A stretch of 19,262 nucleotides of DNA from SAR202 cluster bacterium (GTDB lineage Bacteria; Chloroflexota; Dehalococcoidia; Lucifugimonadales; UBA1123). A program made the position numbers and the translations under genes. Where the stretch lies: NCBI GenBank assembly GCA_030743915.1, contig JASLRP010000513.1, positions 1 through 19,262 on the forward strand, read 5' to 3'. Below, in pieces: positions 1 to 9,444 of this stretch. The notes beneath the pieces were generated by a model that saw only the letters and a program-made list of their open reading frames with translations, did no database searches and was not told the origin of the DNA. Each line of letters opens with the position of its first letter. Positions within the stretch are counted from its first letter, which is position 1.

Positions 1-44
1 TCCTTTTCGTCCTGAGATAGCTTGACTATGTACTTCTTTTTCAT
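1..44 (-). CDS. IS630-family transposase, N-terminal end (partial)
   Basis: Only the first 14 or so codons are in the window; the gene continues past the left edge. It reads MKKKYIVKLSQDEK from an ATG at 42-44, with a good ribosome-binding site (GGAGG, seven bases upstream). This start resembles the usual opening of IS630/Tc1-mariner-type transposases (xKKYIVKLxxxER, followed in full proteins by a helix-turn-helix). Such enzymes cut and paste IS elements at TA dinucleotides using a DDE catalytic triad, which would lie outside the window. The call rests on a very short match, so the family is likely but not certain. Confidence 0.6.
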   Translation of the reverse strand, partial: MKKKYIVKLSQDEK

Positions 45-101
45 CCCTACCTCCACTTATTGGACGTAGGTTAGCTAATTTTCACAATACCATCAATCTA
101 G

Positions 102-3100
102 CTATGACAGAGCACTAGGAGCCGGAGGCACGGCTCGTCCCAAGCTGTTCCAGCCCCAGCAGGTGGTTGTACTGTCGGTTCTCACACCGCAAGCATAAAA
201 ATCGCCTGCGCTGACATGCGTGAATGTATCGGATATTCCAGAAGGCGGCGACGACTGTCCGACAAAATTCCTGCCCCAGCAGACGATTTTATCGTCGATG
301 CCCAGGGCGCAGCCGTATTGGTGCCCGGCATCTACCATGACAAATGTTCCGCTCGGGACGTTCAACGATCCGTAGGCGTTCTGTCCCCAACACGCCAAGG
401 TGCCGTCAGTTCTTAGCCCACACCCATTATTGGCGTCCAGGTCAATTTGCGTAAAGGTTCCGGTTGGTGGCGATGCCTTTCCATAGGCGTTACTGCCCCA
501 GCAAACCAGGGTTTGATCGGTCTTGATTCCACATGCGTAGTTTTCAGACCCATTGAATCCGCCCGTCGCCGTGCTCACCTGTATGAAGGTGGTGTTATTG
601 GCAACCGGGCCTCCCTGCGATACGTACGGGCGTGTCGCGCCAGCGATAGTATGGCCCCAACAGACGAGAATCCCATCTGCCCTGATTGCACAGGAATAGA
701 ATCTTGAGCCACTGACATCGGTAAAGGCGCCGCCTGGCCCGCCCCATACTACGTTATGTTCGTTCCTACCCCAACTTTTGAGAGTGCCATTGGTGCGCAG
801 TGCGACGTTGTGGGTTATGCCCACATCAACCTTGGTGAACGTTCCTGCTTGCGCCGCGGTCTGGCCTGCGTAAGGGTCACCCCAGCACTGAATCGAACCA
901 TCCGGCTGAATGCCGCAAGTATGTTGGAACTGTGCGCTCACCGAAGGAGCAAAGTTTTGAATGGGAGGTGATGACTGACCCTGCGAGTTGTCGCCCCAGC
1001 AAGCAAGAGACTCATCGGTGCGAACTCCACAGTTAAACAAGTTACCCGCGCTTACCTGCGCAAAGGTTCCCCAGGATGCATCGTTCTGTCCTTTATCTAA
1101 TGCGCCGACTGAGTCTGCAGTCCCCCAGCACACGACTGTGGAATCCGTTGTCAGGATTCCGCAGGTATCTTCGCTGCCAACACTTACCTGACCGAAGGTT
1201 GTGCCATCGGCAATCGGGCCAAGTTCTGCCTGGTATACGTTTGTCTGGCCGTTATTGTTCTGGCCCCAGCAGATCACCGTGTTGGCAGGACTCTGGATAC
1301 CGCAGGCATGAGAGCCAAGCCCTGACAGGCTGATCTGGCTGAAGGTGCCTGAAGGCATTCCCGAAACGATCCCGTGAGAATCGCTTCCCCAGCAAGCCAG
1401 CGTACTGTCGACGCTTTTGATACCACACCCTGAGAAGCTGCCAAGCTCAACCTGAATAAACGAGGTCAAGTTGGCGATGGGGCCACCGTCCGCGATGTAC
1501 GGGGAAGCTGCCTGGGACGCGTCGGAACCCCAACAGTCGATGATGCCGCCTAGATTGAGACCGCAGGCAGTCGAGTCGCCCGCATCAATCTGGGTAAAGA
1601 TGTCCACGACAGGCGTAGACTGGCCGACAGAATCAGAACCCCAGCAGTCGATCGTGCCGTCGGTATGCAACCCGCACGTGAATTTGTCGCCAGCGGTCAC
1701 CTGGCTGAAACTGCCACCAGGTACTGAACTCTGTCCGCTGCCGTCGGCTCCCCAACACTTCATCGAGGCGTCGGTCAGCACTGCGCAGGCGTGATCAAAT
1801 CCTGAGGCTATCTGACCTGTGACCTGTCCTCGATAGTCTGTGTCTGCGAATGCGCCGGATATGTTCCATCCAACCGTGCCATTTTCAGCATCTCCGTTGA
1901 CGACGAGGTTGCGCCCGTACAGGTCTGTTCCAGGCCCCACGAGCGTGCCTTCGTCCACGACCCGGGCGTCGCCGGGCATGATGGTCGGGTTAACGTTGTT
2001 TACCGCGATGACTGCGGTCGCAACGTCCGAGGGACTGATCCCATCCGACACAGTGAGAGTGACCGTATAGCTGCCGTCATCACTGTACGTGTGTGAAACG
2101 AACTCACCGGCCAGCGTTGCGCCGTCGCCAAAGTTCCAGAAATACGTTAGCGCATCACCGTCGGGATCGGTGGAAGACGAGCCGTTGAAATTAACTGAGT
2201 CGCCTTCGTTCGGACTCGCCGGAGTCGGGCCGGTAATCACCGCTGTCGGTGGGAGTTGAGGGTCAAGCGTGAACACAGGCTTCGGAATCACGTTGAACCC
2301 AAGCATGCTCCAGGGGCTGTGGTTGATCGTGCTTAGGGGCACTATTTCCTCAGTTGGGAACAAGATTTCTTCCCAACCTGGACCCGACGCACCGGCGTTC
2401 ATGGCAGGCCATGTTGAAGGGCCGAAACAATCCTTGCCGACGAGATAGTCCACACAGGTCTCTGGAATGATTGTGAACCCCGGGACGTTGAAGTGAATTT
2501 CACCGGCTCGCAGGTGGTAGTCATTAACGGCTTTGATCTGAGTTTCGGCCTTGAACCGGTTCCGGTCGCTCATCGAGAATGTCGGTGTCACCCCCAGCGT
2601 TCCAAGTAGTGCAGGAGGGTAGACAAAGTCGATGCTGTTGCCGAGCCTAAACGTTACAGAAGCGCTGGAGCCGGTGTCTGTCAGAATGTTGTCCGGTTGA
2701 CGGATCCAGTATTGCACTGCCTGGTCGAACACCAATGTCACATCAAAATCGGGAGTGAAGCTGAACTTCTGCTCGTAAAATCGATCGATCCTGTTGTCCC
2801 CGTCGAAAACCTGGTATCCGATGTCCGTGCCTGGTATGGGAAGGTTATCAAAGCCCAGTGGAACACCAACGCCGCCCGCGCGGGTCAGCCAGGTGTCCCA
2901 GTCGATCGTGAGATCGCTGTAATTGGTGGATCTGTCTAGTAGGAGGGTTTTCCCGTCAATCGGGTCAATAGAAATCGGGGTCGCTGGGTCCTTGTCGAAC
3001 CCCCAGCCTCCGGATACTCCAAGCGCTATGGCCGCAAGAGGATTGATGTTGGTTTTGCTGTTGAGCCTTGATCGAACGATGTCAGAGCGGTAGGGACCGC

Positions 3101-3779
3101 CGGGGCCGGCTGGAATATCAATGTTGATTGAGCTGTCATCACATGTGATCAAACACCAATGGACGGAAATATCTGCATCAACTCCGAACACGCCCTCAAG
3201 CGCCATGTCCCAAGATGGAACTACCGAGTGTATGTTCCCCCCAACACGAGTCCATGCCGTATTGATGGTGACCATTTCCCCAGGCTTGTAAGAATTATCT
3301 TCATCGTAGGAGATCGTTGCATTTATCCCATAATCAATGTCGACGCCTGGGTCTTCGAAGTTGTTCAGGCGCGCGACGATGTCGACGTTGCCGCTGGTTT
3401 CAATGGACCCCGTGGCCCCGGCCTGACAACTGATATCGGGAATTCCGATGGTGTTCAGAAAACCAGGCAGGTCCAAATCGCAGTTTTCGATTGATCCGCC
3501 ACTTTCGATTATGGGGCCGCTGGCGCCAAGGCCCCAATTAGTGTTGAACCCAGGTTCGTCGACTGTAAGCCCGGGGTTGGCGATCGGCGCGCCAGCCCCA
3601 TAGATGCTCTGGTCATTAGTGCTGAAGTCCAGGCCGGGGTAGGTGAGAACCTCCGGCGGACCACCGGCGTGGGCTGTGGAGGTCGCAAGCGCAATTGGCG
3701 CCACGACAATGATCAGCAACGTCAGATATGCCAGGATCATAGTGAGTGTTCGGGCGGATAAGTTACTTCTGATAATCAT
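102..3779 (-). CDS. secreted PKD-domain protein with RCC1-like beta-propeller repeats
   Basis: A 1225-residue exported protein of unknown function. The N-terminus has a basic start, a hydrophobic core at about 11-33 and a likely signal peptidase site after AHA at 36-38. Residues 40-510 form a beta-rich region I do not recognise. A PKD domain spans about 510-597 (WNFGDG at 548-553), followed by a short linker containing VVNGDAENG (627-635). From about 655 to the end there are about 14 RCC1-like repeats of roughly 40 residues, almost all with CWG or SWG plus a second Cys in an (A/S)CG(I/L/V)-like motif. RCC1 repeats form seven-bladed propellers, so 14 would suit two propellers. No anchor or sorting signal is visible at the C-terminus. 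Likely role: surface or extracellular binding or adhesion (inference). The ribosome-binding site is weak; Met14 is an alternative start but would trim the signal peptide. Confidence 0.85.
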   Translation of the reverse strand: MIIRSNLSARTLTMILAYLTLLIIVVAPIALATSTAHAGGPPEVLTYPGLDFSTNDQSIYGAGAPIANPGLTVDEPGFNTNWGLGASGPIIESGGSIENCDLDLPGFLNTIGIPDISCQAGATGSIETSGNVDIVARLNNFEDPGVDIDYGINATISYDEDNSYKPGEMVTINTAWTRVGGNIHSVVPSWDMALEGVFGVDADISVHWCLITCDDSSINIDIPAGPGGPYRSDIVRSRLNSKTNINPLAAIALGVSGGWGFDKDPATPISIDPIDGKTLLLDRSTNYSDLTIDWDTWLTRAGGVGVPLGFDNLPIPGTDIGYQVFDGDNRIDRFYEQKFSFTPDFDVTLVFDQAVQYWIRQPDNILTDTGSSASVTFRLGNSIDFVYPPALLGTLGVTPTFSMSDRNRFKAETQIKAVNDYHLRAGEIHFNVPGFTIIPETCVDYLVGKDCFGPSTWPAMNAGASGPGWEEILFPTEEIVPLSTINHSPWSMLGFNVIPKPVFTLDPQLPPTAVITGPTPASPNEGDSVNFNGSSSTDPDGDALTYFWNFGDGATLAGEFVSHTYSDDGSYTVTLTVSDGISPSDVATAVIAVNNVNPTIMPGDARVVDEGTLVGPGTDLYGRNLVVNGDAENGTVGWNISGAFADTDYRGQVTGQIASGFDHACAVLTDASMKCWGADGSGQSSVPGGSFSQVTAGDKFTCGLHTDGTIDCWGSDSVGQSTPVVDIFTQIDAGDSTACGLNLGGIIDCWGSDASQAASPYIADGGPIANLTSFIQVELGSFSGCGIKSVDSTLACWGSDSHGIVSGMPSGTFSQISLSGLGSHACGIQSPANTVICWGQNNNGQTNVYQAELGPIADGTTFGQVSVGSEDTCGILTTDSTVVCWGTADSVGALDKGQNDASWGTFAQVSAGNLFNCGVRTDESLACWGDNSQGQSSPPIQNFAPSVSAQFQHTCGIQPDGSIQCWGDPYAGQTAAQAGTFTKVDVGITHNVALRTNGTLKSWGRNEHNVVWGGPGGAFTDVSGSRFYSCAIRADGILVCWGHTIAGATRPYVSQGGPVANNTTFIQVSTATGGFNGSENYACGIKTDQTLVCWGSNAYGKASPPTGTFTQIDLDANNGCGLRTDGTLACWGQNAYGSLNVPSGTFVMVDAGHQYGCALGIDDKIVCWGRNFVGQSSPPSGISDTFTHVSAGDFYACGVRTDSTTTCWGWNSLGRAVPPAPSALS

Positions 3780-4776
3780 TAAGGAAGCCCCATGTTTAAT
3801 TCAGCGACCTGAATGGAAAGCCCACAGATCGTTATAATTGTGTACTCGGTAAGATTGCGCTTTCGGGTCCTCATTTGCTCGGGTCATCCGTGGAGAACGT
3901 CACGGTGTAGGTGTTCTGGTTCGATGGCAGGATCGGATGATCGGCAGCAGCCGCTTGGCAGACAGAGCCACATCCTCAATACAGGTAACACCTTGAAGCG
4001 TGAGCGCGAACGGCGTGCATGATGATTGAGGCGTTTTGTTCTTTAGCATATGTTTCTCAACATGCCAACCTGCTACTTGCCCTCTCCGGTCCGAGCCTTG
4101 GAACCGGCGGTCTTAATAGCTAATGGCTAGAATTTCAGCGCAAATTTACAGGCGCTTCCGCGGACATATATGGCGGGCGGCTCTGTTAGATTCGGGTGGG
4201 AGTATATACTATTGTCTCTGCATTGCAAAGATGATGTCGTACCTATTGTGGGTTCATGTTAGTAGTGGCTCAAATCAGCAGAGTAACATGCTTAGTTGCA
4301 TTTTAATCATTGCAATATATGATATGTACACGTATTTTGAAGCTGTTTCGTTGCCAGAAAAGTACAAATGACCTTGAAATACTTGGTTAATACAATATCG
4401 ACTCGAAGTTTGCAGACGACAGTACAGCGGAGCCACGTCACGGCATAGCGGACGTTAAAGTGTGTCGACCTGTATTCGCTGATCGAACAACTGGCCCGAA
4501 ACGGCGGCTTATGAGGTGTGGAGTATGCCGCGTCGGTCAGAATCTATGCGGTCACGCTTCGACGCGGGATGCGCTGTCGCAACAGAACCAGCTTGGCCCG
4601 ACCGTATCCCTGGCACTTGACCAACTTCACCCTGCGGATTTGTCCTTCGCATTTGAGCCATGCTCCATGGAAGCAGTACCGAGTTCTTGATGACATCGAG
4701 GTCATTCAGGAAACCTCTGGCCAGGGACTGACATGGTTTGAGCCTCGCGCGAGATACGTTCACCGGAGGCAGCATC
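3780..4776. other. gene-poor intergenic stretch
   Basis: About 1 kb between the PKD/RCC1 gene and a transposase remnant. Short open frames exist, but none has a recognisable domain, good ribosome-binding site or family resemblance. The part around 4130-4460 is visibly A+T-richer than its surroundings. It may be decayed mobile DNA, given the transposase scrap that follows, but nothing here can be named. Confidence 0.5.
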
Positions 4777-4923
4777 CAGTCCTTAAGTCTTGATGTCAAG
4801 GGCGAAGCTTTCAGGTCGCTGGACGATCTTGAACAAAAGGTAATGGCGTTCATCGACTATTACTACTGCAACATGGCTAAACCATTCAAATGGATATATC
4901 AAGGCAAGGCCTTTGTCGCTTAA
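4777..4923 (+). pseudogene. IS630-type transposase, degenerate C-terminal remnant
   Basis: The last 40 or so codons before the TAA at 4921-4923 read as the tail of an IS630-type transposase: SLDDLEQKVMAFIDYY, then MAKPFKWIYQGK. In intact members this segment follows the last catalytic Asp/Glu region and takes the form S-x-x-x-L-x-x-x-x-x-x-F-I-x-x-(Y/F)-N-x-x-x-A-K-P-F-x-W. The upstream part of the enzyme is not readable in any single frame, so it is frameshifted, deleted or never present. It lies about 4.7 kb from the other transposase start at the left edge, on the opposite strand, so the two do not belong to one copy. Confidence 0.5.
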
Positions 4924-5506
4924 ACCAAGGAACTATCTCAGCCTATGTGTACTGGTTCCGCTCGGTCCGAAGCGATTAAGCTGTCTGATCCATTCAAAAA
5001 TTCTCTGAACAGCTCATATAGACTGAATCTCAAGCCAAAGTCGCGCTCATTATCCAGGATAGCCTCGATATGTTCATGAACGTACAATCATCGGTGGTTT
5101 GCTAATCAGGAGCGAGGCGAAACCTACCTATGCCTTCTAGAAATTCATCGAACACAACCCTTGTCAACATCACCTCTGAGTCCTTGGATAGCAGGCGCAT
5201 CGCCAACGCTTCCAGGCGTCGAATACTCTCATCACAAGTATGCCCGCGCCGCGGACAGCCGTGAATATGACCCGTCCAAAGGGGGATCAGAAATCCAGGC
5301 GGATGTCAGTCACAAATCGAGTGGTGGGAGGGTGCGACCAAAGGGAAATCTTTGTGGTGACGTGATGAGGTCTATCAAAATTCTGATCGCTGGATTGGCG
5401 TTGAGTCACAATTACCCCATGTCTCTACCATCCTGTAGAGAAGAGCATCCTAAAGCTTCGCGGTGCCGCTTTGAAGAGGGTTCCCTTGAAAACGTGCAAC
5501 AAGCGT
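4924..5506. other. intergenic stretch, no recognisable gene
   Basis: About 580 bp between the transposase remnant and the 3' end of the amidase gene. The longest frame (from 5161, plus strand) has no family resemblance and runs into the antisense of the amidase end. No convincing rho-independent terminator for the amidase was seen. Confidence 0.45.
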
Positions 5507-6931
5507 CTAAACGACTGAACGAGGGTCCAGTGGCACCCGATCGCTCAGGTCAACAGCCTGCTCGAAGGCGGAGGCGACTGACAGCAAGTAGCCTTCCTCC
5601 TTCCACGGAGCCATGATCTGCACTCCCACAGGAAGGCCAGACTCGGTAAATCCGCAGGGAACCGAAATTATGGGGCACCCCGTAAGCGTCAACGCGAAGG
5701 TCAACAGCAACCACCCAATGTAGGTGTCCAGCTGCGTGCCTTCAACCTCGGTCAGGTAACGGATGTCAACGTCGAAGGGCGGAGCCAGGACGGTGGGACA
5801 CACCAGAACGTCGTACGTCTCGAAGAACTGGACGGTGCGGTTGATGATTCCGCCCCGCGCGATTTCGGCCTCGCCGATCTGACGGGGAGTCAGGCTCAGG
5901 CCATGCTCAATGTTCCAGATAACCTCGTCTTTGAGCAGGTCGCGGTGTTGCTCCATCAGGGGCATCATCCCAGCAACGTACTGAGCGCCTCGAAGGTTCT
6001 GGAACGTCTCCTCGGCGTCGCCCAGTTCGATGGTTGCCTCGTCCACTCGACTGCCCATGCCCTCGAAGATGGAGATTGCGCGACGGGCAACTTCGGTGAC
6101 TTGTGAGTCCACTGTGGCGATGCCCAAATCAGGAGTGTAGGCCACCCTCGTTGGGACGATGGGGCTATCGGCAGAGTCCACGAAGCGTTTATGCGGAGCC
6201 GGGATGCTCAGGGGGTCCCAGGAATAGGAGCCTGACTGGGCGTCCAGCAGCAGAGCGACATCTCCGACGTTTCGACCCATCGGCCCCTCCACAGAGAGCG
6301 TGCCGAACGGTTCCGAGCGCGGGCCATGGGAAACCCTCCCTGGAGTTGGCCGCAATCCGACGACCGAGCAGAAGCTGGCAGGAATCCGCAGACTGCCGCC
6401 GAAGTCGCTGCCTGTGGCCAGCCATATCTGGCCTGCCGCCAGCGCCGCCCCGGAGCCTCCTGACGAGCCTCCGCACGTCAGGGCGGTGTTCCACGGATTG
6501 CGTGTTGCTCCGAAGACTGGATTAAAGGTATTCGCTCCTGCACCGAACTCAGGGGTGTTGGACTTCGCTAGCACAACACCGCCTCTGGACTCTATATTAA
6601 TCACAAGCTTGTCCGACGTATCAGGAATGTGTTCAGCGTATATGGGCGATCCTTTGGTTGAGCGCACCCCGGCCACGTCCTTCAAGTCCTTGATAGCAAT
6701 TGGTAGTCCGCGGAGATTGCCGCGTTGAGCGTCGTCATCTGGTGAAGCGTACATTAACCTTCGGGCGTGGTCTCGTGCCCGGTCCGCGCATATCGTAGGC
6801 AAGGCATTGATTGCACCGTCCGTCTCGTCGATCCGCTCCAAAGCTGCGTCGATCAGCTCCAGAGGAGACACTTTTTTCTGTCTGAGAAGGTCAACCGCCT
6901 GTCGCGCGGTAAGTTTTACTAGATCGTTCAC
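5507..6931 (-). CDS. amidase (amidase signature family), probably chimeric
   Basis: A 474-residue hydrolase of the amidase-signature family, which cleaves carboxylic amides through a Ser-cisSer-Lys triad. Here the triad is Lys81 (AIKDLKD), Ser156 (in GGSSGGSG) and Ser180 (in SDFGGSLRIPA); the spacing of 75 and 24 residues matches that known for the family. Length and motifs look complete. The substrate cannot be told from sequence. The start is GTG at 6929-6931 behind GAGG; the overlapping ATG runs straight into TGA. The first 137 codons and about 45 bp upstream have a second, diverged copy at 12000-12454, while the rest of the gene has none. I infer that codons 1-137 came with the neighbouring integrative element and codons 138-474 belong to the host gene. 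A retained tandem paralog is the alternative. Confidence 0.93.
   Translation of the reverse strand: MNDLVKLTARQAVDLLRQKKVSPLELIDAALERIDETDGAINALPTICADRARDHARRLMYASPDDDAQRGNLRGLPIAIKDLKDVAGVRSTKGSPIYAEHIPDTSDKLVINIESRGGVVLAKSNTPEFGAGANTFNPVFGATRNPWNTALTCGGSSGGSGAALAAGQIWLATGSDFGGSLRIPASFCSVVGLRPTPGRVSHGPRSEPFGTLSVEGPMGRNVGDVALLLDAQSGSYSWDPLSIPAPHKRFVDSADSPIVPTRVAYTPDLGIATVDSQVTEVARRAISIFEGMGSRVDEATIELGDAEETFQNLRGAQYVAGMMPLMEQHRDLLKDEVIWNIEHGLSLTPRQIGEAEIARGGIINRTVQFFETYDVLVCPTVLAPPFDVDIRYLTEVEGTQLDTYIGWLLLTFALTLTGCPIISVPCGFTESGLPVGVQIMAPWKEEGYLLSVASAFEQAVDLSDRVPLDPRSVV
6521..6538. repeat. putative attL core (direct repeat with 12000-12017)
   Basis: The 18-bp block attaaaggtattcgctcc lies within amidase codons for GANTFN (about residues 132-137). 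It is identical to 12000-12017, while the sequences diverge completely on the left side of each copy. Serine recombinases cross over at a two-base core within short identity such as this. The exact crossover bases cannot be read from one genome. Confidence 0.55.
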
Positions 6932-6964
6932 ATCAGTTCCTCGTTAGGGGTTGTTACGTGATTC

Positions 6965-6975
6965 ATAAGGTATCA
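6965..6975 (-). promoter_or_regulatory. conserved box upstream of amidase start
   Basis: The 11-bp sequence ataaggtatca stands 34 bp upstream of the GTG start and recurs at the same distance before the second amidase copy (12444-12454), while the bases between are much less conserved. Homology between the two copies fades just beyond it. It may be part of a promoter or an operator for the amidase; which one cannot be decided from sequence alone. Confidence 0.35.
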
Positions 6976-7205
6976 CATGTTCAAGTTGTATCTTTGCCTT
7001 CAGGTCAAGAATATCGGTGCCTGCATGTTCTTGAACAACACCAAGGAAACACAATTCTGCGCAGTTTGCTCTTGGTGGTAGTCAGATTTCAAAGTTACTG
7101 TAGTCCCAAACAACAAGATTTATGCAATAAATGAGCCGCAAATCCGTTGACCCATAATTAATCATCTCATCCGTATTGCGTGGCAAAAATCGTGGACATC
7201 GTGAA

Positions 7206-7247
7206 TCACTTTGGTTGTTGACTCAGTGATCGCATCAACCAAAGTGA
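7206..7247. repeat. 12-bp perfect inverted repeat
   Basis: The arms tcactttggttg (7206-7217) and caaccaaagtga (7236-7247) are separated by 18 bp. There is no T-tract next to it, so a protein-binding site or an origin/recombination structure is more likely than a terminator. Confidence 0.6.
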
Positions 7248-7452
7248 GGCAACACTTTATATGTCCCAAAGACGGTGCATACACATACGTGTCAAGGCAA
7301 AGTCTAAGAAACGTATAGATACGTTGATTCTCTGGTGAAAACCTCACTGGTTGTTTGACATCCTCGGCAGACGTCTGGTAACTTTGAGGTAGAACAGCGG
7401 CAGCTGTACCGATGCAGATCGGTGCGTTGCCGTTTTTTGGTGTTCAAAAACA

Positions 7453-7491
7453 AGGCAGGCTTTCTGACATTCCACCGCCGAAAGCCTGCCT
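7453..7491 (-). terminator. 12-bp inverted repeat, possible minus-strand terminator
   Basis: The arms aggcaggctttc (7453-7464) and gaaagcctgcct (7480-7491) are a perfect match with a 15-base loop. On the minus strand the stem is followed by TGTTTTTG, as in a rho-independent terminator. No minus-strand gene ends just upstream of it, so it may instead shield the HTH gene region from antisense transcription or act as a protein-binding site. Confidence 0.4.
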
Positions 7492-7555
7492 CAGACAGAA
7501 GCTCAGCGTATTTGTGCGCCGCGCTTCAGGTTAATTTTATGTGGGAGGTCATGAC

Positions 7556-7753
7556 ATGTCCAATCCAGAACGTGAGTATCTTAAGGCAGGCGAAGCTGCT
7601 GACTTGATTGGTGTCGGGCTGGACACCATCCGAAATTACGCAAAGCAAGGGTTGATTCCAGCGTACCGAACGCCTGGAGGTAAAGACCTGCGGTTCAAGC
7701 GAACAGATCTTGATGCGGCGATGATCCGCGTTCAGCCAGCAGAAGTTGCTTAG
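7556..7753 (+). CDS. excisionase-like helix-turn-helix protein
   Basis: A 65-residue DNA-binding protein of the MerR/excisionase type (HTH_17-like). YLKAGEAADLIGV-LDTIRNYAKQGLIPAYRTPGGKDLRF is the classic pattern: a helix-turn-helix, then a short wing with GGxxxRF. Small proteins of this kind in integrative elements often steer the recombinase towards excision or regulate the element's operon; that role is inferred here from its place as first gene of the element. I chose the ATG at 7556 because GGGAGG lies seven bases before it; a GTG at 7541 would add five residues but overlaps that site. The stop overlaps the next frame's TTG start. Confidence 0.8.
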   Translation: MSNPEREYLKAGEAADLIGVGLDTIRNYAKQGLIPAYRTPGGKDLRFKRTDLDAAMIRVQPAEVA

Positions 7754-7949
7754 CAAAGAACTACGGGTTGAGGTCAGCGTTCAGCCAGCGGCTGATGCGC
7801 CTGATCGATTGAGACGGATTGCGGAAATCCTCTTTCGCGGTGGAATCGACCCAGACGAAAATCTAACTCTACGAAGTGAGCGCCATGACATCTCGTGGGA
7901 TCCGCTAGTCGAGAATCCTGCCATGCGGCTCGTGGTTTTCGGTTGGTAA
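7746..7949 (+). CDS. small hypothetical protein of the element
   Basis: A 67-residue frame starting with TTG inside the end of the HTH gene, which suggests translational coupling. It ends 10 bp before the ATPase start. I recognise no family. The sequence is rich in acidic and basic residues, with no membrane segment. Its position in a tight three-gene run (HTH, this ORF, ATPase) is the main support. Confidence 0.5.
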   Translation: MLSKELRVEVSVQPAADAPDRLRRIAEILFRGGIDPDENLTLRSERHDISWDPLVENPAMRLVVFGW

Positions 7950-7959
7950 GGATTGCACG

Positions 7960-9213
7960 ATGACCAAAGGAAAGTACGTCTCCGACAACAGCACGTTCAC
8001 GTTCGACACCGGCGCTCATGAGATTCGGGTGAGTAACGTACACGTTGACCGTTACAACCGGATATTCGGACAGATTCAGATCACGGTGTCTGAGAGTGAA
8101 GGCGTGTTGGCTTTAGACCGAGGTGAACTGACTTCGGCGGCATTCCGAGCCAGAGTTGCATCGTACACCGCCCAGAGAAATTCCGGCGACACGTTTGCGG
8201 TGGAAAACGAACTGACGGGTGTGGTCATCGCTCTGCAACATGATCCTGACTTTGCGCCGAAATCAAGGGTACCAACCCTCAAACCGATTGGAGAACTTAT
8301 GGACGCTGAACAGGCTGTGGAACGTCATGTGGTGCACCAACTCTTGGAGAATGGAGCGTTCTATGGACTGGCTGCGAAACCAAAGCTCGGCAAGTCAATC
8401 CTCGCATTGAACCTGTGTCTCGCTGTAGCGAGTGGTCATGAGTGGCTAGGCAGGCCCACCACGAAAGGTGACGTTGTCGCATTTCTACTCGAAGACTCGG
8501 AGAGGACGATCCAACGGCGTGTGCGGCGGATGACTGGTGGCATATTTCCACAAAACTTTGAATACAGCACCGATCCGTTCAGCTTAACCTCTGAGACCTA
8601 TCCAGAAATGGTCAAGCTCTGCACTGGAGCTAGTCTTATACTCTGCGACCCGATTATTCAGGCGTCCACAATCAGTGACTGAAATTCGTCCAGTGAAGTT
8701 CGTCAATCTTATGACCTTTGGAGGATGTTAGCTCGCGATACCGACGCCGTTGTGGTCGTGGTTTCACACCACCGGAAGATGGAAGGCAATCATGGAGATG
8801 CCGTTGCAGGATCGACTCAAGCGTTAGCTACTCTCGACGGGTTGATGGAAGTCTACCGAAAAGGGGCATTGGACAAGCATGAACGTAAACTGTCTTTTAC
8901 TGGCAGAGACTGGGGCGAAATCGATTCAGAAGTCATACGCATCGATCCTCGGACAATGACCTTTGAATCCAACGGGACATTTGCCCAGGCTAAAGAAGCC
9001 ACAAAAGAGGCCGAGTTGCAACGCGACATGGCATCAGTTCTGGACGCCATCTCTGCTGAAGAATCAGGGGCATCCTACGAGGATATAGAAACCAAAGCGG
9101 GATTCAAGAGAGACAAGATCGCAAAAGTGCTTCAGAGTCTGGGTGAGTTGGTGACGCAAGTCGAAGGCACTGGAAAGAAGGGCGCTCCCGCTCGTTTTAT
9201 CAAAACTCCATAA
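7960..9213 (+). pseudogene. AAA/RecA-like ATPase (RepA-type), interrupted by in-frame TGA
   Basis: The reading frame codes for a RepA/AAA_25-type ATPase of about 417 codons, typical of replication or primase-helicase proteins of plasmids and integrative elements. It has a Walker A motif AKPKLGKS (139-146), a Walker B stretch LILCD (226-230), a following SHHRK motif and a C-terminal winged-helix-like domain ending GAPARFIKTP. One TGA at 8680-8682 (codon 241) lies between Walker B and SHHRK, and the same frame stays open on both sides. The change could be CGA or TGG to TGA, a sequencing error, or readthrough. No plausible restart follows: the ATG at 8725 has its SD-like bases directly against it. 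The upstream ribosome-binding site is AAGGA. Confidence 0.75.
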
Positions 9214-9259
9214 TGCTTCCTCTGGCCGCTATATATATAAGGGCCGGAGGAAGCATTTT
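9213..9259 (+). terminator. rho-independent terminator after the ATPase gene
   Basis: A 15-bp stem (left arm 9213-9227, right arm 9242-9256, one G-T pair) has an A+T-rich 14-base loop and is followed by a short T run. It begins within the ATPase stop codon, so it should end the HTH-ORF-ATPase transcript. Confidence 0.75.
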
Positions 9260-9444
9260 AGGAATCATTTGATGTGGTCTGAACGGTGTGCGAACGATGA
9301 AAGATTGATGATCGCAAGATTGTAGGATCAACCCGAAATTACCAATGAAGTATCGATAATATCGCCAATAAGACGCTCACCGAAAACATTAATGGGGTCA
9401 TTGATCTTCTACTCAACGGTTAATCGTTGGAGGTTCATCGAAAA

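Larger units (their letters stand above)
6932..7555. other. non-coding left arm of the element
   Basis: About 620 bp between the divergent amidase start and the HTH gene with no convincing gene. The first 45-55 bp are homologous to the DNA upstream of the second amidase copy. Beyond that lie a 10-bp palindrome (gttcttgaac, 7027-7036) and two long inverted repeats listed separately. It must hold promoters in both directions and could hold an origin or recombinase accessory sites, but no known iteron set or origin motif was recognised. Confidence 0.45.

Noticed and set aside
4509..4853. 114-residue minus-strand frame
   Set aside because: It overlaps the transposase remnant, whose IS630-like tail reads on the plus strand; no domain or ribosome-binding site.
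8680..8724. Selenocysteine at the TGA codons
   Set aside because: Neither an AAA ATPase nor a serine recombinase is a known selenoprotein, and no SECIS-like hairpin was evident just after either TGA.
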